Source of the DNA: DASVAL01 sp035649575
GTDB lineage: Bacteria; Planctomycetota; UBA1135; UBA2386
Assembly (NCBI GenBank): GCA_035649575.1
Contig: DASRJH010000162.1
Location: 1 to 14,941, forward strand
Direction: 5' to 3'
Length of the DNA stretch: 14,941 nt
This document shows positions 7,546 through 14,189 of the stretch, piece after piece. How positions within the stretch are numbered: position 1 is the first letter of the stretch; each line of letters starts with the position of its first letter. A program made the translations under genes and the position numbers. The notes under the pieces are model-generated. The model made no database searches. It was not told the origin of the DNA and saw only the letters and a program-made list of their open reading frames with translations.

Positions 7546-7935
7546 TCAGGCGCGGTTGATCAAGAACGTCGCGATGTCGCCGAGGAACCGTTCGAGATAC
7601 GCGCGGTGTTCGGGCGCGACCTGCTGCTCCGCCGCGGACGCCATCATGAGCTCCATCCATCGGTCGCGCGCCGCCGTAGTGATCGCGAACGGCGCGTGCC
7701 GCATGCGAAGCCGCGGATGACCGCGGTCGCGGATGTAGTCGGCCGGCCCGCCGAACCTGTAGATCAGGAACGACCTCAAGCGCTGCTCCGCGCCCGCGAG
7801 GTCGTGCGGCGGATACAGCGGCGCCAGGATCGGGTCGCCCGGTACGGCGCGATAGAACCCTGCGACGATTGCGCCCAGCGTTTCTTCGCCAAGCAGCTGG
7901 TAGATCGGCAGCTCTTCGGACTCGGCCACACGCAC
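7546..7935 (-). CDS. Group II truncated hemoglobin
   Basis: A heme protein of about 129 residues. The start is uncertain: no ATG is in frame near the conserved part, so a GTG at 7935 is proposed (a GTG at 7929 is the alternative). The much longer open frame extending upstream only shadows ruvB. The sequence has the group II layout: LPIYQLLGEETLGAIVAGFYRAV with Tyr in the B10 region, DPILAPLYPPHDLAGAEQRLRSFLIYRFGGP, RGHPRLRMRHAPFAI with the proximal His in MRHAPF, and RDRW with the Trp usual at G8. Such globins bind oxygen and serve in redox or nitric-oxide/peroxide chemistry in the cytoplasm; the exact role varies. It is divergent from ruvB and is followed 31 bases later by the DUF1080 gene. 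Confidence 0.88.
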   Translation of the reverse strand: MRVAESEELPIYQLLGEETLGAIVAGFYRAVPGDPILAPLYPPHDLAGAEQRLRSFLIYRFGGPADYIRDRGHPRLRMRHAPFAITTAARDRWMELMMASAAEQQVAPEHRAYLERFLGDIATFLINRA

Positions 7936-7943
7936 AGCGTGGT

Positions 7944-7972
7944 GGATCGCAGCCCGAAGGCAAGTACGATCC
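7944..7972. promoter_or_regulatory. Inverted repeat between divergent globin and ruvB starts
   Basis: GGATCG (7944-7949) and CGATCC (7967-7972) are perfect inverted arms 17 bases apart. They lie inside the 43-base gap between the two divergent start codons. This would suit an operator or a shared promoter region, but six-base arms can arise by chance. Confidence 0.25.
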
Positions 7973-7978
7973 GGCGCG

Positions 7979-8992
7979 ATGGTGTTCCACGACCAGACCG
8001 ACCCCGTCGACCGCGAGTTCGACCGCAGCCTGCGGCCGAACTCGTTCACCGAGTTCGTCGGCCAGGAACAGATCCTCGACAACCTGCGCATCGCGATCAC
8101 AGCCGCTAGAGGCCGCAACGAGCCGCTCGACCACGTGCTGCTGTGCGGCCCGCCGGGACTCGGCAAGACGACGCTCGCGCACCTGATCGCGCAGGGCATC
8201 GGCGCCGACATCGTGATCACCTCTGGCCCGTCGCTCGGGGCACCGAAGGACCTGGCCGGCACGCTGACGCGGTTGAAGCGGAACCAGGTGCTCTTCATCG
8301 ACGAGATCCACCGCCTGCCGAAGGCGCTCGAGGAGTACCTCTACTCGGCCATGGAGGACCACGCGATCGACGTCGTGCTCGATCCCGGGCCCAGCGGCCG
8401 CAGCGTGCGCCTCGGCGTGCAGCCGTTCACGCTGGTCGGAGCCACGACGCGCGAAGGCCTGCTCAGCGGCGCGTTCCGCTCGCGCTTCGGCATCGTCGAG
8501 CGGCTCGAACCGTACCCCGTGCGCGACCTCGAGCAGATCATCAAGCGTGCAGCGGTCCGGCTCGACGTCGCGATCGACAGCGATGCCGCGGCGATCTGCG
8601 CGCAACGCAGCCGCGGCACGCCGCGCATGGCGCTGCGCATCCTGCGCCGCGTGCGCGATCTCGCGCAGGTGCAGAACAAGGAGAGCATCGACGCGGCAAC
8701 GGCGCACGAGGGACTGGCGCGGCTTCGCATCGACCACCTGGGCCTCGAGGAGATCGACCGCAATCTGCTGCGCGCACTCGTGCAGCGCGGCGACGCAATC
8801 GGGCTCAAGACGCTGGCGGCCATGGTCGACGAGGCCGAGGACACGATCGAAGAAGTGCTAGAGCCACACCTGATCCGCTGCGGACTGCTCGCACGCACGC
8901 CGCGCGGGCGCGTCGCCACCGCACTGACCTACCAGCATCTCGGCCTTCCCGGCCGCCCCGAGCGTCTGCCCGGCGAGCTGCCGTTCGCGTGA
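7979..8992 (+). CDS. ruvB: Holliday junction branch-migration ATPase RuvB
   Basis: A 337-residue AAA+ motor that drives branch migration of Holliday junctions together with RuvA. The length is typical. Visible motifs are LRPNSFTEFVGQEQILDNL near the N-terminus, Walker A GPPGLGKTT (57-65), Walker B LFIDEIHRLP (105-114), the GRSVRLGVQPFTLVGATTREGLLSGAFRSRFG block (sensor 1 and arginine-finger region, about 140-171), and the C-terminal winged-helix DNA-binding region ending GLLARTPRGRVAT...YQHLGL. The start ATG at 7979 is 43 bases from the divergent globin start. ruvA and ruvC are not next to it in this window. It overlaps tgt by four bases, so the two are likely one transcript. The ribosome site upstream is weak. 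Confidence 0.98.
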   Translation: MVFHDQTDPVDREFDRSLRPNSFTEFVGQEQILDNLRIAITAARGRNEPLDHVLLCGPPGLGKTTLAHLIAQGIGADIVITSGPSLGAPKDLAGTLTRLKRNQVLFIDEIHRLPKALEEYLYSAMEDHAIDVVLDPGPSGRSVRLGVQPFTLVGATTREGLLSGAFRSRFGIVERLEPYPVRDLEQIIKRAAVRLDVAIDSDAAAICAQRSRGTPRMALRILRRVRDLAQVQNKESIDAATAHEGLARLRIDHLGLEEIDRNLLRALVQRGDAIGLKTLAAMVDEAEDTIEEVLEPHLIRCGLLARTPRGRVATALTYQHLGLPGRPERLPGELPFA

Positions 8993-10089
8993 AGCACCCC
9001 GTGCCCTCGACCGCCACGCGCTTTCAACTGCTCGGCCAGGTGGGTCAACTGCGCCGCGGCCGCTTCCACACGGGCCACGGCACGTTCGAGACACCGTGCT
9101 TCGCGCCGGTCGGCACCTACGCGACGCTGAAGGGTCTGACGCCCGAACAGGTACAAGCCACCGGCACCGAGCTGATCCTCGCGAACAGCTACCACCTGCA
9201 CGTGCGGCCCGGCGCCGAACGCATCGAACGCCTCGGCGGCCTGCACCGCTTCATGGGCTGGAACGGTCCGATCCTGACCGACTCGGGCGGCTATCAGGTC
9301 TTCTCGCTCGGCGGCAGGGTCAAGGTCGACGACGACGGTGTGACGTTCCAATCGGTGATCGACGGCAGCACGCACCGCTGCACGCCCGAGTCGGTGCTCG
9401 CGTTCCAGCGGCAGCTCGGACCCGACATCGCGATGGTGCTCGACCATTGCCCACCCGGCGACGGCGATGCCGCAACGCAGCGAGATGCGCACGAACGCAC
9501 GCTGCGCTGGGCGCGCAAGGCACGCGACCTGCACGAGGCATGGGGTGGCAGCGCGCGCGGGCAGGCTGTGTTCGGCATTTGCCAGGGCGGCACCGATCCG
9601 GAGCTGCGCGCGCAGAGTGCGCAGCAGATCGCGGCGATGGACTTCGACGGCTACGCGATCGGCGGTCTCAGCGTCGGCGAGACGAAGCAGCAGATGGCCA
9701 CAGCACTGCGCGCGTGCATCGAACACCTGCCGCCGCGAAAGATACGCTACATGATGGGCGTCGGCACGCCCGAGGACCTGCTCGAAGCGACGGCGCAGGG
9801 TGTCGACATGTTCGACTGCGGGATCCCGACGCGGCACGGCCGCAACCACACGGCGTTCGGCGCGGACGGCGTGTCGTTGAAGCTGCGCAACGCGCAGTAT
9901 GCGGACGATCCGGAGCCGCTGATCGCCGGGTGCGCGTGCTACACGTGTTCGAAATACAGCCGCGCGTATCTGCGGCACCTGTCCGTCGCCGACGAGATGC
10001 TGGCCGGCATCCTGCTCTCGATCCACAACATCCACTTCCTGCAGGACCTCATGCGCAGCATCCGCGCGCGCGCTGCCGGCGAGAGCTGA
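8989..10089 (+). CDS. tgt: tRNA-guanine transglycosylase (queuosine pathway)
   Basis: A 366-residue enzyme that swaps the guanine at the wobble position of GU(N) tRNAs for preQ1. The GTG start overlaps the ruvB stop (GTGA), suggesting coupled translation; another in-frame GTG lies 12 bases on. Catalytic landmarks are all present: TDSGGYQVFSL with D98 (general base), DMFDCGIPTRHGRN with nucleophile D276, QGG at 199-201, GGLSVGE (225-231), and zinc ligands C315, C317, C320 and H346. The Cys in LDHCPP (C154) and the Val of GGLSVGE match the bacterial preQ1-selective type rather than the eukaryotic queuine type. The usual bacterial DECTP motif reads DHCPP here, a mild variation. queA, a frequent neighbour in other bacteria, is not seen. 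Confidence 0.97.
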   Translation: MKHPVPSTATRFQLLGQVGQLRRGRFHTGHGTFETPCFAPVGTYATLKGLTPEQVQATGTELILANSYHLHVRPGAERIERLGGLHRFMGWNGPILTDSGGYQVFSLGGRVKVDDDGVTFQSVIDGSTHRCTPESVLAFQRQLGPDIAMVLDHCPPGDGDAATQRDAHERTLRWARKARDLHEAWGGSARGQAVFGICQGGTDPELRAQSAQQIAAMDFDGYAIGGLSVGETKQQMATALRACIEHLPPRKIRYMMGVGTPEDLLEATAQGVDMFDCGIPTRHGRNHTAFGADGVSLKLRNAQYADDPEPLIAGCACYTCSKYSRAYLRHLSVADEMLAGILLSIHNIHFLQDLMRSIRARAAGES

Positions 10090-10096
10090 GGCGAGC

Positions 10097-10135
10097 TGGC
10101 TCGTTCCCTCGCATTGGCGCGCGTGGCGCGAGCCA
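10097..10135. terminator. Possible bidirectional terminator between tgt and the barrel gene
   Basis: The perfect inverted arms TGGCTCG (10097-10103) and CGAGCCA (10129-10135) contain an inner CGCG/CGCG pairing and fall in the 48-base gap between two convergent genes. The plus strand then reads TTTC. There is no long T-run, so confidence is modest. Confidence 0.4.
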
Positions 10136-10137
10136 TT

Positions 10138-10812
10138 TCAAAACGGCATCGTCACGAACAGCGAGGCGACGCCGCCTTCGATCCGGAACTCGTCCTTGGT
10201 CTCGTCGGACGCAAGGTACTTGTACTCGGCACCGACCCCCACTCCCCCGATGCCGAACTCGACGCCGAGGAAGGCCTGCGTTGCGGCGACGAAGTCGTTG
10301 TCGTCGAACCCCTGCAAGGAGTAGTCGGTGTAGATGCCGCCGATCCCGATGCCGCCATACAACTCGAAGACGAGGATCGGCAGATTGACGCGTCCGTTCA
10401 CGAACAGCGGGATCGAGTCGACGTTCACATCGACCGAGCCGACGCGGCCTTCCGTGCCGATGTACCCGAGCGACCCCTCGATCGACAGAATGGGCAAGAG
10501 CTTCTTGCCGAAGGCCAGCTCGAACGCGACGCCCTCGTCGAGGTCCGAGAGGTCGCCTTCGGGCACGAACACGCCGATCTTGCCGAGCGTGTAGGAATCG
10601 CCGCCCGCGAGCACCTTCGGCGTCGCCGCCCTCTCCTCGGCATCGACGCTCGGCAGCGCGACCGGCACCGCCGGAAACGAAGCGGGCCTTGCCCTCGTCG
10701 AGGTGGTCCACTCGGAGTCGATCACATGCGGCAGCGCCCCCGGCTTTGCCGTGGGGACAGCACACGCGGCCAGGAACAGAAGCGAGAAGGAAGCGACGAA
10801 GCGGTGGTTCAT
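10138..10812 (-). CDS. Outer-membrane beta-barrel protein with lipoprotein signal
   Basis: A 224-residue exported protein. The ATG at 10812 is chosen over earlier in-frame starts because GGAG lies 9 bases upstream and because it begins a classical signal MNHRFVASFSLLFLAAC with lipobox LAAC (Cys 17). After a linker of about 50 residues rich in Pro/Ala, the rest shows alternating amphipathic strands, such as VAFELAFGKKL, SIEGSLGYIG, VFELYGGIGIGG and GVEFGIGGVGVGAEYKYLA. It ends in a terminal phenylalanine (LFVTMPF), as is usual for barrels recognised by the BAM machinery. It fits the OMP_b-brl type of small eight-strand barrel. A lipid anchor plus a barrel is uncommon, so the Cys may instead be incidental at a signal-peptidase I site. 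It converges on tgt and is divergent from the cardiolipin synthase gene. Confidence 0.8.
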   Translation of the reverse strand: MNHRFVASFSLLFLAACAVPTAKPGALPHVIDSEWTTSTRARPASFPAVPVALPSVDAEERAATPKVLAGGDSYTLGKIGVFVPEGDLSDLDEGVAFELAFGKKLLPILSIEGSLGYIGTEGRVGSVDVNVDSIPLFVNGRVNLPILVFELYGGIGIGGIYTDYSLQGFDDNDFVAATQAFLGVEFGIGGVGVGAEYKYLASDETKDEFRIEGGVASLFVTMPF

Positions 10813-10862
10813 GCGCGAGAGCTCCATGCGGGACAGGCGTCTTCCTGACCACGCCGGCCTGA

Positions 10863-10891
10863 ACATGAAACCAACGGCGGCCCGAGTGCAA
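10863..10891 (-). promoter_or_regulatory. Possible promoter of the barrel gene
   Basis: On the minus strand TTGCAC and TCATGT are 17 bases apart, in the 156-base region between divergent genes. The -35 match is fair and the -10 match poor. Confidence 0.2.
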
Positions 10892-10968
10892 CGCAGCAGC
10901 AGGATTCACGGGAGCGCGCCGCAACACGCGCCGTGGCGACGCTGCGCGCGGTCCCCTATGGTGGCCCC

Positions 10969-12432
10969 GTGCAAGATCTGCTGCTCCCGACCGCGATCGC
11001 GTTCGTGCTCCATGCCGCCGTCGTGGTCGCGATCGGCCTGCGGGTCGTAATGGCGCGTCCCGTGCCCGGCGTCGCGTTGTCGTGGATCATGCTCGTCGCC
11101 GCGCTGCCCCTGGCCGGTGGCTTGTGTTACGTCGCGTTCGGCGAGCGCCGCATCGGCAGCCACCGCCAAGCACGGTTCCAGCTGCTGCGCGAACCTCGCC
11201 AGAAGTATCTGCGCGACATGCTGCGCCTGCCGGCCTCGCGCGTGGCCTGGGAGGGACTGCCCGACACCGCGGCGGTCATGGACCAGCTGGGCCAGGCGAA
11301 CCTCGGCCAGCCGAGCCTCGCCGGCAACAACCTCGAACTGCTCGAGGGCGCCGAGACCGTGCTGCGCTCGATCCTCGCCGACGTCGAGGGCGCGCGCCGA
11401 ACGCTGCAGCTGCAGTTCTACATCTGGCACCCGGGCGGCCTCGCCGACGAAGTCGCGGCGGCCGTCGAACGCGCCGCGGCGCGCGGCGTCGTCTGCCGCG
11501 TGCTCGTCGATGCGATCGGCAGCTCGCGCTGGCTGCGCAGCGAGTGGCCCGACCGTCTGCGCGGGGCCGGCGCCGCGGTCGTGGCCGCGTTGCCGGCCGG
11601 GCTGATGCGCGGCCTGCTGCGGCGCAGCGACCTGCGCAACCACCGCAAGATCGTCGTCGTCGACGGCACGACCGCCTACACGGGCAGCATGAACATGGTC
11701 GACCCGCATTTCTTCAAGCAGGGTGCCGGTGTCGGCCAGTGGGTCGATGCGATGGTGCGCGTGCGCGGCCCCGTGGTCGCGGGACTGCTCGGCGTGTTCC
11801 TCGGCGACTGGTTCCTCGAGACGCACTCGTCGACCGAAGAGTTGATCACGCAGAGCGACCTCGAAGCCGTGCAACCCGCGGGCGGGGCCGTCGTGCAGGT
11901 CGTCTCGTCGGGACCCGCGCGCGGCGGCGACGGCATCGTGCAGATGCTGCTGACGATGTTGTTCGCGGCGCGCCGTCGCGTCGTGATCACGACGCCGTAT
12001 TTCGTGCCCGACGACGCGCTGCTGCGCGCGCTGCGCTCGGCGGCGCTGCGCGGCGTCGAAGTCGTGCTGATCGTGCCCGAGAAGGTCGACTCGCTGCTCG
12101 TGCGCCACGCGAGCCGTTCCTACTTCGAGGATCTGATGGACGCCGGGGTGCGCATCCACTGCTACCGCGGCGGCCTCTTGCACACGAAGTCCGTCGTCGT
12201 CGACGAACGCATCGCGCTGTTCGGCACGCACAACCTCGACATCCGCAGCCTGTGGCTCAACTTCGAGGTGTCGCTGTGCGTCTACGACGAGGCGTTCGGC
12301 AAGCAGCTGGACAGCCTGCAGCAGAGCTACCTGCGGGACTGCGTCGCGCTCGAGCCGCAGGGCTGGCGCGAACGCCCGTTCGCGCGCCGCGCGATGGAGA
12401 ACGTCGTGCGCCTGTTCAGCCCGCTGTTGTAG
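10969..12432 (+). CDS. cls: Cardiolipin synthase-type phospholipase D family protein
   Basis: A 487-residue inner-membrane enzyme of the PLD superfamily that likely joins phosphatidylglycerol units into cardiolipin. A GTG start at 10969 is preferred because GGTGG lies just before it and the protein then begins with a membrane helix. A GTG at 10933 would add 12 residues. Two N-terminal helices (about 4-28 and 35-57, ending YVAFGERR) match the bacterial Cls layout. The two HKD motifs are complete: HRKIVVVD (H225, K227, D232) followed by TAYTGSMN, and HTKSVVVD (H405, K407, D412) followed by ALFGTHNLD. The NFEVSLCVYD and FARRAMENVVRLFSPLL ends are also typical. The N-terminal helices argue against a secreted nuclease or phospholipase. 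It is divergent from the barrel gene. Confidence 0.92.
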   Translation: MQDLLLPTAIAFVLHAAVVVAIGLRVVMARPVPGVALSWIMLVAALPLAGGLCYVAFGERRIGSHRQARFQLLREPRQKYLRDMLRLPASRVAWEGLPDTAAVMDQLGQANLGQPSLAGNNLELLEGAETVLRSILADVEGARRTLQLQFYIWHPGGLADEVAAAVERAAARGVVCRVLVDAIGSSRWLRSEWPDRLRGAGAAVVAALPAGLMRGLLRRSDLRNHRKIVVVDGTTAYTGSMNMVDPHFFKQGAGVGQWVDAMVRVRGPVVAGLLGVFLGDWFLETHSSTEELITQSDLEAVQPAGGAVVQVVSSGPARGGDGIVQMLLTMLFAARRRVVITTPYFVPDDALLRALRSAALRGVEVVLIVPEKVDSLLVRHASRSYFEDLMDAGVRIHCYRGGLLHTKSVVVDERIALFGTHNLDIRSLWLNFEVSLCVYDEAFGKQLDSLQQSYLRDCVALEPQGWRERPFARRAMENVVRLFSPLL

Positions 12433-12443
12433 GCCTTTGCTGA

Positions 12444-12483
12444 CCGGTGTGCTCGCACCGGGTTGGCCATCCCGAGTCGGCCA
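12444..12483 (+). terminator. Possible terminator hairpins after cls
   Basis: CCGGTG...CACCGG (12444-12461, seven pairs with a wobble, tight loop) is followed by TGGCC...GGCCA (12464-12483), starting 12 bases after the cls stop. Neither has a T-run, so they may act as Rho-type pause sites or not at all. Confidence 0.3.
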
Positions 12484-12562
12484 GCGCAATCGAGACGAGG
12501 AACGGCCGCGCGCGGCACTCCCTGGCTTGTGGGGCCTTCAGGGCGCAGGTACTGTCCTCGGC

Positions 12563-13132
12563 ATGGGCGACGCGCTTCGAGTCGACTACTACATCTCACC
12601 CGAGGCCTATCTCGAGGCTGAGCGCACTCGCGAGCACAAGCACGAGTACCTGGCGGGCGTGGAGTATCAGATGGCCGGTGCGAGCGCCGGCCACAACCGG
12701 ATCGTAGTGAACCTCCTTACGGGAGTGGGTAGCCAGCTCGTTGGCAAGCCCTGCGAAGTGTTCGCTTCGGACCTCAAGGTCCGCATCAGTACCAACACGG
12801 CTGAGTTCTGCTACTACCCGGATGTCACCGTAGACCGCTCGGGAGTCGCCAACGAGGCTCTGTTCGCGGAGCAGCCGCGCGTGATATTCGAAGTGCTCTC
12901 GCCCGAAACCGAGCGCATCGACCGCGGCGAGAAGATGCGCAACTACCAGGCGCTGCCCTCCCTCGACGCCTATGTGCTCGTGGACCAGCAGCGCGTCGCG
13001 GTCACGCTGTACCGTCGCAGCGAGGGTGGCTGGACACGCGAGCTGCTGACACAGAAGGCCGACACGCTGATCCTGCCGACCATCGGTTGCTCGCTGCCGG
13101 TGTCGGCGATCTACCAGCGCACAGGGCTGTAG
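12563..13132 (+). CDS. Uma2 family (DUF820) putative endonuclease
   Basis: A 189-residue protein. The ATG at 12563 is chosen because it starts just before the family N-terminus (YYISPEAYLEAERTREHKHEYLAGVEYQMAGASAGHN), while the open frame upstream looks non-coding. Family landmarks are the region KVRISTNTAEFCYYPDVTV (PD at 86-87), then PRVIFEVLSPETERIDRGEKMRNYQAL (E110) and AYVLVDQQR. These make up the PD-(D/E)xK nuclease-like core of Uma2/DUF820. Members are abundant in cyanobacteria and planctomycetes, often in many copies, and their role is poorly known. Codon choice (GTA, CTT, AGT, GGA, GTT) is visibly less GC-biased than in cls or ruvB, hinting at separate acquisition. The sel1-like gene follows by 37 bases. 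Confidence 0.9.
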   Translation: MGDALRVDYYISPEAYLEAERTREHKHEYLAGVEYQMAGASAGHNRIVVNLLTGVGSQLVGKPCEVFASDLKVRISTNTAEFCYYPDVTVDRSGVANEALFAEQPRVIFEVLSPETERIDRGEKMRNYQALPSLDAYVLVDQQRVAVTLYRRSEGGWTRELLTQKADTLILPTIGCSLPVSAIYQRTGL

Positions 13133-13169
13133 GCCTTCAGCCCCAGGACCTCGCTACTCGTCGCAGCAA

Positions 13170-14159
13170 ATGCCGGGTTCCACCAACCACGACGGGCAGG
13201 CGCGATCCACCCTGATGCGCACCGTGGCTCGCCTTCGCCGGCGAGCGAACGAGGGAGACGCCAAGGCGCAGGTGAACCTCGGCGTGCACTACGCGACCGC
13301 GGAAGGTGTGCGCCGCGATCGCGCCAAGGCTCTCGCGCTCTACCGACAGTCGGCGGCACAGGGCAACGCGACGGCCATGCACAACCTCGGCGTGTGCCAT
13401 CGCGACGGACTCGGCGTTCGCCGTTCCTTCGCGACTGCGTACACGTGGTTCCTCGCCGCGGCGCGTCGCGGTGACCGTGACTCGGTCCATTGCTGCCTCC
13501 ACCTCATCGAGGACAAGCACGTCTCCCGTTCGCGGTCCGCCGCGTTTGCCTGCCTGCGTCACATCGCCGAGTGCGGCGACGCGGATGCGCAGGTCTGGCT
13601 GGGTGTGTACTGCTTCGAGGGCAACGGCATGCGGCGCGACAGAAGGGCCGCGCTACGCTGGTATCGCAAGGCCGCGCGCGAGAACGAACATGCGTTGTTC
13701 AACCTCGGACTCATGCACAAGAACGGCGACGCCGTGCGCCGCAGCTGGCCCAAGGCCCTCCAGTTCTTTCGCCGCGCCGCGGCGCTCGACCATCCGGGCA
13801 GCGCACACTGGCTCGCGCGCTACTACAACGGCGACGAGGGCCATCCGGTCCGCAACGAGCTCGCACTGAAATGGCTGCGGCTCGCGGCTCGTCTCGGCGA
13901 TGCGCATTCGATGACCAGCCTTGGCGTGCGCTACCACGACGGGGAAGGCGTGCGCCGCGACTTCCTCCGGGCTGCGCAGCTCTGCCGCCGCGCCGCGGAT
14001 CTCGGCGACAGTAGGGCCATGCATCTGCTGGGCCTGTGCTACCGCGATGGCGAAGGCGTTCCCAGGAACGTGCACCGCGCGCGGTCCTGGTTGACCAAGG
14101 CTGCGGCCGCCAGCGAGAAGCAGGCAGCGCGGCAGTTGAAGGACGACCGCGCCCGTTGA
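13170..14159 (+). CDS. Sel1-like (TPR-related) repeat protein
   Basis: A 329-residue, Arg/Ala-rich, probably soluble protein made almost wholly of about eight Sel1-like repeats of 34-37 residues between residues 26 and 315. The repeat reads A-x-x-G-[DN]-A-x-A-[QM]-x-x-L-G-V-x-Y-x-x-G-x-G-V-x-R-[DN]-x-x-x-A-x-x-[WL]-[YF]-x-x-A-A. The third repeat (98-131) is degenerate and the fifth is slightly short. No signal peptide or catalytic domain is seen, so it is likely a protein-protein scaffold. Sel1 proteins act in signalling, secretion or cell-envelope complexes. The start is uncertain: ATG 13170 or ATG 13215, neither with a clear ribosome site. It lies 37 bases after the Uma2 gene on the same strand and converges on the HEAT-like gene with a 7-base gap. 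Confidence 0.9.
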   Translation: MPGSTNHDGQARSTLMRTVARLRRRANEGDAKAQVNLGVHYATAEGVRRDRAKALALYRQSAAQGNATAMHNLGVCHRDGLGVRRSFATAYTWFLAAARRGDRDSVHCCLHLIEDKHVSRSRSAAFACLRHIAECGDADAQVWLGVYCFEGNGMRRDRRAALRWYRKAARENEHALFNLGLMHKNGDAVRRSWPKALQFFRRAAALDHPGSAHWLARYYNGDEGHPVRNELALKWLRLAARLGDAHSMTSLGVRYHDGEGVRRDFLRAAQLCRRAADLGDSRAMHLLGLCYRDGEGVPRNVHRARSWLTKAAAASEKQAARQLKDDRAR

Positions 14160-14165
14160 AGCGCC

Positions 14166-14189
14166 GCTACCTGGGCGACGCCCGGTAGC
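14166..14189. terminator. Hairpin at the convergent junction, overlapping a stop codon
   Basis: GCTACC and GGTAGC are perfect arms around an inner GGGC/GCCC pairing (one bulged T, loop GAC). The hairpin begins 7 bases after the Sel1 stop and contains the last codons and stop of the opposite gene. The position suits a bidirectional terminator, though no T-run follows. Confidence 0.4.

Noticed and set aside
7936..8298. N-terminal extension of the globin
   Set aside because: It is antisense to the 5' part of ruvB and has no globin similarity, and the family length fits a start near 7935.
8143..8988. N-terminal extension of tgt inside ruvB
   Set aside because: The frame is open but Arg/Pro-rich and overlaps RuvB coding. 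Tgt similarity begins only after the GTG at 8989.
10906..12489. 527-residue open frame on the minus strand
   Set aside because: It is a shadow of the cls gene, of biased composition and without motifs, while the opposite strand has complete HKD motifs.
12428..13139. Shared TAGGCCTT just after the cls and Uma2 stops
   Set aside because: Only 8 bases, with diverging flanks on both sides. Too short to be treated as a repeat or attachment site.
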